Source: Narthecium ossifragum (taxonomy: Eukaryota; Streptophyta; Magnoliopsida; Dioscoreales; Nartheciaceae). From it: DNA of 64,000 nt. The notes below the pieces were generated by a model. That model was not told the DNA's origin. It searched no databases and saw only the letters and a list, made by a program, of their open reading frames with translations. The DNA lies in assembly GCA_963920575.1 (NCBI GenBank), contig OY986966.1, positions 27,600,581 to 27,664,580 of the forward strand. Reading direction: 5' to 3'. Below are positions 12,701-25,287 of this stretch, in pieces (within the stretch, counting starts at the first letter, position 1; every line of letters starts with the position of its first letter). The translations under genes and the position numbers were made by a program.

Positions 12701-15700
12701 CTAACTGTTTGCTCTGTTATACTGAAGGCATCGTTCACCCGTTAAAGAAAAAAGAAGAGAATATATCTGCAAGGTAAATCAATGATGCAGCAGACTTGAG
12801 GTCATATCGATTGTTGGGTCATGCTGAGACTTTGTAGCTTCCTTAGTTCCTGCTCAACTTTGGATTCCTTTGGAACCTATTTCATCTTTCTTCTGCATTT
12901 TGCTGACAATCATTTAATTGTTGGAACATTACCGAGACGAGCGTTGAACTTTGATGAACTTCCCTTCAAACCCGAAAGTATTGGATTAATTCCATGATCT
13001 TCTCTGCCTCAATCTTTCTCATACCATCACCCTTTGGAATTATCATTTATGCTCATGATCTTCCTATTCGTTAGATGATGCCCTTCAAATTGTCTTTCTC
13101 CAGGAGCCTATTTCAGATCAATTTTCCAGTGTTATGTCTGGCAAAGAGGAAAGCAGACCCATATTAGGTTGCTTTGCAAAATACCTTTCATTGAATGGTT
13201 ACTCTACGTACTCATTTTCTGGCTAACTTTTTGTCACTTGAAATATGTCCAAGAATACGTATGCATCTGTAATCTGAGTCACTTAAGTGTTATTCTTTGT
13301 CAGAGAAAGTTCCCAGTAGTTCACATCTAAAAAGTTATGAATTGGGAAAATGGTTTTGGCAGGTAAACCCTTTCAGATTGGTTGATGTTGAAAGAGATTA
13401 CATGTCCTTGCACAAGCGCTATCCCAAGCTGTCAATAGCTCCTGATTTTTCAAAGGTACAATTTGGTGTACTTCTTTTTTGGTCGGAGCTGTCTTAGACT
13501 TCCTGCTAGCCTTTGTTTTACCATTTATGTGTAACTAACTGCAGGTTGTTTTGAACTGGCCAAAGGGAAGTTTAAATCTATCTCTGTTTACTCCTGTGAG
13601 GTATTTTTGCATATTCTTCACCCCTCATCTGGGCATTTGAATCATAGCGATTTTGTAATCATATCAAGTACCAATTTCGTTTTGTTCTGCTTCTCTGATA
13701 TGATGCAGCTTTGAGCATGACTTTGTAGAAGCAGATCCCAAAGTAGAGAAACAGGGATCAGATGTTCAGCTGGATGAGCTGTCAAAATCTAAGTGTGGAA
13801 GTACTATATGGAACGCCAAGGTGGGTATGACATGATTGGGGACAGTTAAATCAGATTTGATGTGTCACATGACAAATGTTCTGAATTAGTTCAAATATGG
13901 TTAAATCTATTCATGCAGCTCTGGAAAGGTGTGCAGCATGTCACTTGTGCACAAAATGTTATACTATGGCTATGAATTTTGTTCTTGGGAGATTTATAAA
14001 AGTTTGTTTCTTATTGAAATTTCACTTGTGAATATTTCAGAGTAGATTGTTTTAGGAAAAAGGAGAAATGAGAGTATAGATAAATGCCTTTCCTGTAAAT
14101 TTTTTTGAATGAAATTGAGTATAGATTGTATAGTAGTGATATCATGGTTGAAACCATGGATTTCTGTGCGAGTCGGCACGGTCGGCACAAAAACATGCCA
14201 GTAGGATATCGGCTCAATATGTCTAGTGTCGGCACACTCTAGCCCATACTAGCCATGCTAGTGACTGGAACAGAATATGCCACCAGCGGTAATCCATGAT
14301 TGAAATATACATAAGAAGAAACAATTGTCTTCTTTCTATGATATATTCTGATATTGTTTTGAAGGTTCGCCTAGACATTATAGACCTGTGTACTGTGGGC
14401 CAATCAGATGATCTTTCTGGTTTTTTCCCGTTTTGTAATGTAGTTCTGTGGTGCAGCTGAAATCACTGGTTTTTACTTTTTAGTATTTGACCTCCATGGT
14501 TGATGTTTCCTTGTCTGTTACATGTAAAAGTTTCTACCAAATGAAACTCTCACCCATTCGCTGATCTCTTTTCAAGAAGTTTGGCCATCTCTAAGAACTA
14601 CAGCAACATATTCGCTTATGGATTCTGCCATGGAAGGACCAAGAATGTTTTCTTAACGTCCTTGAATGATTAGCTACTTCATATCCTATGAGGCAAACGA
14701 GTACCATACCTGTTTTGAGAACTTCTATGCTTGACATGCTTTTCTCTATTCAGGTGATTTTGATGAGTGGGGTCAGCAGTGATGCATTGGAGGAGCTCTG
14801 CTCTGAGAAAAATGCTGCTGACAGGGTAGTTCATCTGAACAATGTCCTAAAGTTTGCTGTTCTTAAGAAGGACCGTTCTTTTATGGCAATAGGAGGTCCA
14901 TGGAATGTGGCAATAGATGGTGGGGACCCATCCGTTGATGATACTTCGTTGATTCAAACTGCTCTGAGGTTTGGAATTAGTTCTTATACTGTTGGCAAAC
15001 CATCATAAAAATCTCCCAGTTTCGTAGTTGACATGCTATTCCCATTTTATATGATTGCAAATGACATGGTATTTTCATTGGCAGATATGTTAAAGATATA
15101 ACTCAACTGAACCTACAGAATTGCCCGCGTTGGAATCGGTTCCTTGAGGTACTGTTGCCTTCCATGATCCATGTTTTGCATATGAATTACCATATTCTGT
15201 TCTTTGATGTGGTTTTATCTTTGAAATGTACCTTAAACCATTGGCTCTCTTTAACTGCAATGTGACATCATTGGATATTTGCTTGTAGTTGACTGCCATG
15301 ATGGCCTTATAAAATAATTCTATTGATTGCTTTTTGATTCAGATTGTGAGGTCACACATATGCAGAGATTAGTCTATAAATTGTGTTAGCTTTTCTTTTG
15401 CCATGTTATTTAAGGATGATACATTAGAATGACGAAGTTTCCATGCTTATATTTTTTTGTTGTATGCACATGATTCTGTATCATAACCTGATTTTATATC
15501 GTTTTGGCAGATACACTATAATAGAGTTGGCAAGGATGGCCTTTTTAGCCATAAAGAGATCACGGTGCTATTTGTACCTGACCTATTGGAATGTCTTCCT
15601 TCAGTTGATCAGTGGCGAAATGAATGGCTTGCACACAAAAAGAACAAAGCTGACAAGGAAAAGCAATTATCTTCTAAGCATGATAAGGTTTCTTAGTTTG

Positions 15701-18700
15701 TGCTTTAAAATGTATTTTCACATATCTTATTAGTAGAATTGTGTGAAGGGTTGTGCTCAATGATTTTCTTTGCTCCTTCAGAAATCTAATCAGGAGCAAA
15801 CGGTGCAAGGTATGTTATTTGTTTATGTTAGTGTTCAGCATTTAGCATCAATTATCTATGTCGTGACTGTTGCTTTGTATTATCAGTTTCCCAGGGTCAT
15901 CGCAAAATGGAAACTGACTTTATTTCTGAACTAAAAGTCAAAGTTGACAATCTAGTGAAAGAAGAGAAGGATGTAAAGATGGATCAGCCAGGTGCCATCC
16001 CTGAGAAAAAAACTGAAATTGAAAATGCAGCTGGCCAGAAAGGTAAAGAGAGTTTATCAGATGAAAAACCAAGTGTGGAGAAGGGTGTGGGACTATTGCC
16101 TGTTGAAGTTAAAAATGAAGAAAAAAAGGTACTAGATGGGGCTACTGTTGACCCATTTGTCGAGGTTCAAACGCCTACGAGGAAGAAAATTATCAAGAAG
16201 ATAGTGAAGGGAAAGACTGTTTTAAAGAAGGAACTTGTTGAAGATGCAAAACATGACGAGAAGGCAATTGAGGACGATGTAGGAGATAAAAGAGAGACTA
16301 TTGTACCGGAGAAGGGAACTTCCTCTGACCCAGGGAAAGTCAAGACTTTTGTTAGAAAGAAAGTTATTAGAAAGGTAACTGTGCAAAAGTCTTCTCAAAT
16401 GGAAGATGAGGTTACGAATGTCTCCCCTATGCAAACTGAGGATACTGAGAAAGAAATAGCAGTTAAAGATGCCAAACCTGTAGCTAAGGATGAGTCTGAT
16501 GGAATAGCTGTCATGCCGGAAAGTGTTGTTAAAACAACTGGAAGGAAGAAAATCATCAAAAGGGTGATTAGAAAGAAAATTACCAAGAAGGGTGAGAAGG
16601 ATGTGAATGCAACAAACAACCATGATGTAGAGAACAACCAGAATATATCTATAAACCAGACAAATACGGGGGATGATCAGAAAGGTGAAGATGATAAGAA
16701 GGATGAGGAATTGGCTACATCAAGTATATCCGGAAAGAAGAAAGCAGAGGCGTCTAAAGCATTGGCTGTTGAGAAGGAGAACGCCAGTGAATCAAAAATA
16801 AAGAAAGATGATCAGCAGGATGAAACACCAGATGCTGAGAATTCCAAGCCTGGAAAAGGGAGTTTAAAGAACAGCATGGATTCAAAAGTAGGAGACCCAA
16901 AACATAATAGTAATGATTCTAAGAAAGACGATGAAGATGGGAAGAAGGAAAAACCAAAAGATGGAGAAAAGAAGAGTAAAGATGACAATCAAGAGTCTAA
17001 AGACTCTAAATCAAAAGCAAGTAAAGAGGCCAAGGCAAAAAGGAAACCTGAAGAGCCTTCAAAACATCCAGGATTGTTTCTGCAAACAAAACAGAGCAAT
17101 GCCTCAAAGGTATGTTGTATTAGGGCCTTGGTTACTTATTTGCTCCCAGTTTTTTTTGTTGTCTTAAGCAAGTCCACATCTGAGGTGTCTCATTATTGAT
17201 TTTGACTCAGTTACGATCCATATCACTTTCTTTGGATGGGCTCTTGGATTACACTGAGAAAGACATTCAGGAATCTACTTTTGAGGTTTGCATGTGCTGC
17301 ATTTTTCTTCCAGCCATTTATCAATTTAACTGTTTTTTATTTTCTCCACTTATGATCACAGTGTTGCAGTATGCAACCAAGGCATCTGTTTTTAATTCTA
17401 TCTTCTCAAGCATCTTTTTGGCTCTGTTTTTTTTTGTTCTGATTGAGTTTATGATGTGATAATTGTATGTAATAAATAAGCAGCATGAATAAGGCTAGAA
17501 ACGATGACATGATTTACTAATGGATAGCATAACCGATATGTCTCGCTGGGAAAACAATGTTTTGGTTGAAACTGAGGACGTTCTGGTCTTCATGTTTAAT
17601 GATTTCTAGTGGATTTCTAGTATGTGTCAATGATGGTAAGGAGATCTGGCTTTAAGTGACCAGTCACCCAGATACAAATACACAAAAATTTATCAGTGCT
17701 AGTTGATGAGAGTTACTTTGGAATCAGAGAAAATAAAGTCAAATTCTTTTGGGTTGTTTTCTCAATTCTAGTTGGATGCAGTGGGATAGAGAAGTTCTTC
17801 TAGAGGGGATTCGTCTTCGTTCATATTTTTTATTTTTTTGTAGTTCGCTGCTGTACTTATTGACAACTTAATTCATCTTTCCCTTCCTCCCACGATACAT
17901 CGTTAACATTTTCTTTTTGAATTATATGTTGAGCCTTTGACCCTAGCTTGGGATTGGCAAATGCCCTTACAACCACAATGTCCTGGAAGGACTTGAACCT
18001 AGGCATACCTCAAACACAGGAGGTACTTAACCAAACATGTCCTAGCCACCCAATACGTCACACAGGAGGTCAGGAAATAGCACGATCTTGAATTTGGAGA
18101 AACTGGCCAAGCTGCTAAAGTCGCTCAAATAGTGATTAATTATGTCAGTAAAATAGGTCCTATGGAATTGTTCATTTCTTTTTGAGCTAATAACAATTAT
18201 AGACATTATAAGAGATGGGCTTCTTTCTACCATACTCGACCTTTGGATTAATGTCCCATCCAATTATGATCTGGACGGGCGAGCTTGGACAGTGCACTGT
18301 GGGCAGAATGAAGTCCTTATGTAGGGTATTTGCCTCTATTAGCCCGTGTAATAGCCTCAACTAATGACAAAAAATTAGCACAAACAATGTGGCCATTCAT
18401 TAGGAGTGTCCCATAGCATCCCAGGTAGGAAGCCATAGATACAAATGTATTTTACTTTTGTACATTGAACATTAGAAGATAAATCAGACATAAATCACTA
18501 GTGTGCTAATGTACTTGTGGTATTTCTTTGTTATCTCATATTATTACTTTTCTTTCTTTTGCAGCTGTCATTGTTTGCTGAGTCACTAAACGAAATGTTT
18601 CAGTACCAAATGGGGTGTCAAATCTTATCATTTCTTGAGGTATGTTGTCTTTGGCACTGTCTTTTATGTTCCTTTTCTCTTTTCTTTTAAAATTGTTGGC

Positions 18701-20979
18701 TTAGAATTTAGTGGATTAACTTTTTTTCCTTCTCTAGAAAGTGCGTAGGAGATTCGTTTTGAAAAGCAATCAGAAGAAAAGGCCAAGAGACAAGAAGTCT
18801 GACGAAGGAAGTGAAAAGGGCAATTCCTCAGTAAAGCGTCCAAAGATCATTGATGGTACTCCTGTAGGAAATGAAGTGGTCAAGTCCGAAGCGCAAGATA
18901 ATTCAAGCCTAAATCAAGATGAAAAGACGCACGAGGATAATACTATGACTGCGAGTATGGCTGCGAGCAATGATTCCAAGCTTCAAAGTGTAACAAATGA
19001 CAATGATATAGAAGACGAAGAAGACATGGAAGAAGTTTTTGAAGATGAAGAAGTAGATGATGCTACCCCTTTGGATGAAGTAGTTCAGGAGGCAAGTCTT
19101 CTAGTTTTCTGATGATTTGATTCTATAAATATAGTATTCACTATTTGATAGGCTTATCTTGTGCTTCTCTATTGTTTCGCATAATAACATGACAGTTGCA
19201 TCTTACATATGTTCATTTATTTGCTAAAGTGCTGATTTTCGATAGATGTGATATAAGCAATTAAAGGATCAAAATATGAAATTAATCAAGGTTTTCAGTT
19301 CTTGTTTCATCTTCCTTGGACGGTGGTTTTTTAACATCAACTTTCCAGCTATATGTTTCTGGATATCTTATGACCACTGCAATCAGCGTTCATGTTAAAA
19401 ATGCGTTGATTACCTGATTGTATATTTTCCCTATAGTTTTTCTATGGCATCCATATAAGCTGTTATGATGGTAGAAATGCTCTTGATAGCCTCCTATTCA
19501 GTTAAAATGTGTTGATTACCTGAAATGTTCTTCTGCCCTGAATTATTTCTCGACTTCATCCATCCAGCTTTTTGTTGACTTCCCTGAGTTGCATAATAAA
19601 CCCAAGACAACCTAAGAATGACAACATTGGAGGATGACTTGTTGATTTTAAGCAGAGACTTGATAACATTTACTTTCTCTGCAAATTTCCAATGCATATG
19701 CAAAGTGTGAATCTGCTTGTTTTGTTTTGCACAAGGCAGTTGTTTTGTTTTTTTCCTCTACTAGTCTAAAACCAACTAACAGACCTTCTAATGTAAAAAT
19801 CTCAGGTAGGAGACCTATGATTTGGAAGTTGTCTTGAGACACTTCATGTGAAATAATTGGCTGGGAATGAAACTGATTATCAGAATCGCTATTTGTCTGC
19901 CTTTATTCATTGACCATACATCCCTATTTTGACATGTTCTTCGTGTGGCAGGATGGAAAAATTGACCAAAAAGATAATGCAGACCCCAAGATTGGAGATG
20001 CTGCAATCAGGGATGACAAGACTTCAGATGAGAAGGTCGGTGATAAACCTGCAAAGACCACAGAGAAACCTGACAAGGAAAACAGGGAAGGCACACTGGT
20101 AGAGATGGATAAGGAATTACTACAGGTAGGTGGCCCATTTTCTGATATTAGATGGATACTGCACATGTTTTCTCTGTAATTAGCTGGCTAGGGCTAGTCA
20201 TGAATCAAGATTTAGGAGTAATATGTTGCAAAACCACTTGAAATAGTTAACATTGAAGTTGAGGCAATTTGGTCATGATATGGTCAAGTGAAATAGGGAA
20301 TAAAATCTTGTTAAATTTGTCAATTTAGATCTTCAACTACTACTGGAACTGTTATCGTTAGAAAAATGCCACATGCAAGGTTTGTCTTTGCAAAAGCACT
20401 TGTTTCTACTACATAAACTAGTTGGAAAATAAAATAATGCTAGGTACACCAGTGTTCCATCCCCTTAAGAAACCTTTCATTTAAGTGATTCTGGATTAGG
20501 GTTAATTCATCACTTTCTTTTGGGAGTGAGCTTTCTAGGGACTGGTTTATGCTTGTCTTTACATTGTTATTCACGTTTTCTGGAACAGGCTTTCAGGTTT
20601 TTCGACCGAAATCAAGCAGGCTACATCAAGGTATTGCCACCTTTTATCTTTTTTAATAGAGCTCTTTGCGAGTGATAGTCGAGCACGTTGGACAAAATAT
20701 TGAGTCTTGTTGCAGGTTGAGGATTTGAGGTGCATTATTCACAACTTGGGAAAGTTCCTGTCGCATAGGGATGTCAAGGTGGACTTCTCGCTCATTCCGA
20801 GATTTTTGTCTCATTTTTAACCTGGTTAAATCATTGTTTTATGGCTTTCTTCGAGGCCTTCATCTGAATGAAAATTGGCTGTGGTGCAGGAATTGGCACA
20901 AAGCGCTCTTCTTGAAAGCAACTCTGCAAAGGACAACCGTGTCTTCTACAAGAAGCTGCTAAGGATAAGTGATCTGTGA
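9769..20979 (+). CDS. CCAR1/DBC1-type protein (cell division cycle and apoptosis regulator homologue)
   Basis: Animal CCAR1/CCAR2 are nuclear coactivators tied to transcription, splicing and apoptosis; plant orthologues are little studied. Coding exons: 9769-9840, 9971-10174, 11028-11354, 11478-11504, 11616-11680, 11965-12621, 12728-12773, 13363-13455, 13545-13600, 13709-13820, 14754-14968, 15085-15148, 15511-15687, 15782-15809, 15887-17109, 17211-17285, 18565-18639, 18738-19091, 19952-20125, 20589-20630, 20716-20778 and 20890-20979. All join in phase, giving about 1,412 aa. Order: Gln/Tyr/Ser/Gly-rich N-terminus, then an Arg/Glu-rich run (exon 11965-12621). A LAIKA-like block (LVDVERDYMSLHKRYPKL) precedes the inactive Nudix/DBC1 domain (FAVLKKDRSFMAIGG, HKEITVLFVPDL). 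Next is a long Lys/Glu region with three RKK-I-I-K style repeats, an acidic segment, and an EF-hand-like end (AFRFFDRNQAGYIK). The leader probably has an intron (about 9007-9740). The intron after 19091 has a GC donor. Confidence 0.92.
17930..18052 (-). mobile_element. tRNA-derived SINE-like remnant in a CCAR1-type intron
   Basis: On the minus strand an A-box-like TGGCTAGGACATG is followed about 45 nt later by GGTTCAAGTCC, an exact Pol III B box. The sequence does not fold into a full tRNA. This spacing is the usual head of a plant tRNA-derived SINE. The tail and target duplication were not found, so this may be an old fragment. Confidence 0.4.
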
Positions 20980-21433
20980 TTTAGGGTTTTCTCCATTAAG
21001 ATTTATCCAACCTTTTGTACAAGTCGACTAGGACGAAAAAGAAAGGGGAAAAAAAACTGAGGCCACTGTTTATTTGTATTAGTTGAATTTTTTTTTTATG
21101 AATAATATATCCTCCCTTATCAGCCAAATTGAGATGAAAACTACTCTTGATTATCTCAACCTTCCAGGGTTCCGCAGGTGCTGTATGAACATTGATCATA
21201 CTTAAATTGCTTCATTCTGTTTCATTCTTGTTCTTCCATCTATTCCATGTTATGTATGATCTACCGCTGAACTTGTATTTCTTCTATAGGCTCAAATTCA
21301 TAAGCAGGTTTTGATATCTCAAAAACTAAATGCATGCATACATAAGTTAATCACACACACACACATGATAAGAGTTCATTAAACTAGCTCACCTCTCTTA
21401 TTGTTCTTAAGAGGATGAACACACACGGAATTC

Positions 21434-22355
21434 TTAGTAACCCCATATTGCTAGACCACACACTAAAAATAGCAGATAAACTGGGATGGATGGCTTGCTG
21501 CCATGGTTGAAGTCATAGCCGTATTCGTCTGGTTGCCCGCCTTGCCCTGGGTACCCTCCCAGCCGCTGCTGAACATTGAAATCACCTGGAATCACAGAAA
21601 AGATTGGTGCCAATGAAACCTTGAGAAAAAGAAAAAAAAAACTCACAGTGGATAAAATTGTTCCGAGTTCTTACCGCGGTGAGCATCATGACCACACCCT
21701 TGATCGAGCGTATAACTCACTTCTTGGATCGTTGCTCCGTTGTAGAACACAAAGTGTTGCAGTATATCGCCTACGCAGCTGAGCACCAGCTTCGTCTCCA
21801 CCAGGCACGGTCCGCCGCAGTACTCATCCGTGGCTTCCGGCGACACCGGAATGTTTCCTGCCGGCGATAATCTATAACTCTCTTGACAGCTAGTATATAC
21901 CTTCATTCACCATGAGAACAGAGGACAAACTGATCAGTTTGATCTCATTGATGTGTCTGTCTTAAGACAGTATATACTTACATAGTGATCACCGAAACAT
22001 TCCAGCGCTTTAGTGACGACGTCTACTGCATCTGGATTAGCATCTGGAACGGCATGTGGAGTGGCATCTGGAACGGCATGTGGAGTGGCATCTGGAACGG
22101 CATATGGAGTGGCATCTGGAACGGCATATGGAGTAGCATCTGGAACTGCATCATTAGCAATAACTTGTATGTATACAAATACAATCATCCTACTTGAAAA
22201 AAAAACTGAAGAGCAAAAGATGGTCATGCATGGATTCATATATAGCGAGTACGTGCAGTGCGCAGACCTGAATTGCAGCAAGGAGCAGCCATGCAGATGA
22301 GAGCAACAATGAGAAACAGAGACAAACAGGATCTGGGGTTCAAAGAGGAAGCCAT
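21434..22355 (-). CDS. Secreted, GPI-anchor-like Cys-motif protein (DUF7731-like), copy A
   Basis: Four minus-strand exons, 22355-22268, 22163-21982, 21900-21675 and 21585-21434, join in phase (1, 0, 1) to give 215 aa. The product starts MASSLNPRS and has a hydrophobic signal peptide (SLFLIVALICMAA). A Pro/Ala repeat follows (VPDATPYA units, about residues 35-75). The conserved core contains ALECFGDHY, YTSCQESYRLSP, EYCGGPCLVET, LVLSCVGDIL and FVFYNGATIQ, and ends near GCG. A Gly/Gln/Pro-rich stretch and a C-terminal hydrophobic segment (YLLFLVCGLAIWGY) follow, as in GPI-anchored proteins. The FC/YC-x-GPC and FYN words match plant DUF7731-type proteins as I recall them; their function is unknown. 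The gene is convergent with the CCAR1-type gene and has a paralogue upstream at 24.2-25.2 kb with the same intron phases. Confidence 0.82.
22040..22150 (-). repeat. In-frame 24-bp coding minisatellite of copy A
   Basis: A 24-bp unit starts at 22040, 22064, 22088 and 22112, with a partial fifth at 22136. It lies in exon 2 of the secreted-protein gene and encodes VPDATP(Y/H)A octapeptides. The unit is a multiple of three, so copy-number change keeps the frame. Confidence 0.9.
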
Positions 22356-22398
22356 TAGAGAGCAATGATCCACAGCTCAAGCAGCTGTGTTTAGCTAG

Positions 22399-22404
22399 TT
22401 TATA
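22399..22404 (-). promoter_or_regulatory. Candidate TATA box for copy A
   Basis: The minus strand reads CATATAAACTAG about 45 nt before the ATG at 22355, a normal plant TATA position for a short leader. The call rests on motif and spacing only. Confidence 0.45.
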
Positions 22405-24204
22405 TGATCACTTAAGTTCAAATTTGGAGTGGTAGATATATAAAACTTATTGTGCAACTTTCTTCTCTGTTTTCCATTCTTTTCCTCTCTACTTTCCTTT
22501 CTGGTGCCCCAACCAACCAAACCTTGTCGTGCAGACCAAAACACCCATTATATTAGCTCACTAACTAATGGCATATCACTTGATTATAGAAGCTATGGTT
22601 GGAAAATTAGTATGAAAGATTAGGGTAGTGTTTGGCAATTAGAGATTACTAATGCTAGTTTTATCTTGGGTGGTTCCATCTCTTTTGTTTTCGTGAGGAG
22701 AGCCATATTTGGTGGGGAAAAGTCGCCAACTTTGCGTGACTTCTCCATGCAAGGTTTAACCTTCATCATGCATGAGCTCAGTTGTGATGGCCGAGACAGC
22801 AAACAGCAAAAAAAAATTTTTGCGAGAATGAGCCTTGGTGCATTTGAATCTGTAGCCTATATTTGCTGAATAAGCTGTCTCCTGTTTCTAGCCAAACTTT
22901 ATGTTCTTGAAGGTAAAAGACCGAATAAGCTATATAGGTTGAATTGTGAGCATATATAGACTACATCTGTTGGGGATTTTTGGTCTAAATATCCTCTCTT
23001 TTTTCCAGAATATGTTCGCCATCTGTTTCTCTACATGGGATTCTAAATCTATTTAATTTTCTTGATACTTAGTTATTAGTATGGCAACAAAAATATGAAT
23101 AAGAAAGAAATCTAAAATTAAGGGCTATTTTCTTCTCTCCTCGATAATGTAAAAATCTAGGCTTTTCACAATTAATATCGAATGTTAATGATTTTTTTAA
23201 TCCATAATCATGAAATAATCTCCAATTTTTCTGAAAAATCTTCGACTATCATCCATGCAATGCCACTATGAGTTTCCATCTGTTAATGCTCAGGATCATT
23301 AAGAAGCTATATATATTAAATGGGCCTTTTTCCTGTTCTTGGATTGCAATACCGGCAAATACTCCCAAGATATTGTGAATGGAACTAATTCTCTTCCGGC
23401 ATAGCTATTTCTCTGGTGCCTTATCCATCTCATGATTTAAACCTGCTAATTAGGGTGTTTCAGACTAAAAAATTCATGTCGGGATATTAGGTGAATTTGG
23501 TAGGTCTCTTATAAGGTTTCAAATTTATTCATGTTGGCTATATTATTTTGGATCCACAGCTTGATAAAAGATTTTAGTTAATCTCCATTCCTTGATGTTT
23601 TGGAGACCAGCCAGCCTGAGAACAGTAGCATATATTTATATACTGGAGCGAACTGTATTTGTTAATCCTCTTGTATATATACTTTATACTCATCTTTGCT
23701 TTCCTTCTGCAAACTTTCCATTAATTGGACATACAAGAATGAGACCATATATGCAATCCCGGGGTTTTAGTTGTTGGTTCAAACATTGCAATGGCCTCTG
23801 TTACAAAATATAAGCTTGGATCCTTTAACACAAGGAGATCTCAAAGCCCAGAAATCACAATATACCCAACATTTCATACATTGCATGCTTACTGTTTCTG
23901 TAAAATAATAGGTTCAAGAAGAGGGATAAAATTGTGCACTCTTTCTGCATCTGAATTCCACAAAGAGTGCAGATCGAGAAAGCACTACATGACCAGATTC
24001 GACTGCCAACAGTAACATGCATGTAGTACAAAAAGAGGAGCAAAAATTAGCTGCAGTTCACATCCAAGTAACAGCTGAGGTGTTCCTCTTTCAATCTCGA
24101 TAAGCCGTGGTGCACACATCTTGTTTCTTCGATCTCATGAAGATAGAGCTCGACCATGTATACGACATTCTGAATTTCCTACAGCTTTAGCTCTTGGAGC
24201 AGAT
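22405..24204. other. Spacer between the two secreted-protein paralogues
   Basis: AT-rich sequence with only short shadow reading frames. The part nearest 24.2 kb probably includes the 3' UTR of copy B, and the part nearest 22.4 kb the promoter of copy A. No third paralogue, RNA gene or transposon end was recognised. Confidence 0.4.
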
Positions 24205-25225
24205 TCAGAGTATCCAAACTGAAGCTAAGAGCACCAAAACCCAGAGAGGCATGCGTGGGAGCTCATTCCCATGGCTCGGTGTGCTGGCCAAGTTCCCTGC
24301 ACCTCCAGGTTTAGTAGATTCATCTGCCAAAATAATAGTACAAGCCATCAAGTCACAATATCCAAAAACAATAGATTTTTACTTCAAATTGTTCATAGAC
24401 ACAGAAATCTTAAAGGCAGACTAAGAACATAGAGGAATCAAAGGTTCAAAAGTTTCTCACCTCTTTTAGTAAGAGATGCATTAATAGGTGCTGGAGCAGG
24501 AGCAGGAGCAGGAGCAATGCTACCCCTGCAAGACATCTGAAAGATGGAAATCATCCCTTGCATCAATCCTGGACTATAGAACTGGAAGTTGGAGAAGATG
24601 CCGTCCATGCAGTTGAGCATAAGCATCATTTCGCCGAAACATGGTCCGTTGCAGAATCCAGCGGTACCAGCATTGATGTTCTTCGTGACAACAGTAGTGC
24701 TTATAGGGCCATTTGAGCTTGTGTTTATTCCCAAAAATGTAAGGCAGGGGTTCATTACCTACGTAAATATGGCATCCAGTGTGTGAACAATGGCTATAAA
24801 AATCCGATGCAATAAGAACTTCTCTCGATTAGTAGCAAATTAGGACGTCACCTACCGGACGGTTATCTAAACAAAGAGCTGCTCTGGATATGATTTGAAC
24901 TGCGTCTGAACCCACAACGCCGCCGCCGCCACCAGCAGCACCACTGGCTGCACCAGCACCGGCACCACCAGCACCACCAGCACCGGCACCACTACCAGTA
25001 CCCTGGGCTGCATCATTGGACAACAATGAATCCTTAGGACATTAAACTATTCTTAGGAGATTAAACTTGCATTGCAATACGATGCAATCAAAAGAACATC
25101 CTAGCGGCATGAAGCAGTAATGTAGATCAATCTATAAAAATAAACACACCTTGACAACATGAAGGAGTAATGTAAAGCAATGCAAAGGCGAAGAACAAGT
25201 GCTTGATGGTGAGGGAGAGAGCCAT
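24205..25225 (-). CDS. Secreted, GPI-anchor-like Cys-motif protein (DUF7731-like), copy B
   Basis: Four minus-strand exons, 25225-25150, 25007-24856, 24758-24461 and 24323-24205, join in phase (1, 0, 1) to give 214 aa. The product starts MALSLTIKHLFFAFALLY, a clear signal peptide. A Gly/Ala-rich stretch (GAGAGGAGGAG style) follows. The core contains ALCLDNRP, MNPCLTFLGI, GFCNGPCFGEM, MLNCMDGIFSNFQFY and MSCRG. Then come four Ala-Pro pairs and a C-terminal hydrophobic tail (MPLWVLVLLASVWIL). Length, exon number and intron phases equal those of copy A, and the core cysteines line up, so the two are tandem duplicates. The low-complexity segment after the signal peptide is unrelated between them. 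Function is unknown; cell-surface location is inferred from the ends. Confidence 0.8.
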
Positions 25226-25281
25226 TGATAGAAGAGTATGGATTCTAACTTACTGTAACACTTTGGTAGAGAGATAGCATC

Positions 25282-25287
25282 TATATA
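25282..25287 (-). promoter_or_regulatory. Candidate TATA box for copy B
   Basis: The minus strand reads CTTATATAGATG about 57 nt before the ATG at 25225, the same arrangement as in copy A. Motif and spacing are the only support. Confidence 0.45.

Noticed and set aside
14150..14290. GTCGGCAC-rich patch in a CCAR1-type intron
   Set aside because: It looks like a decayed repeat, but no terminal structure or coding sequence was seen.
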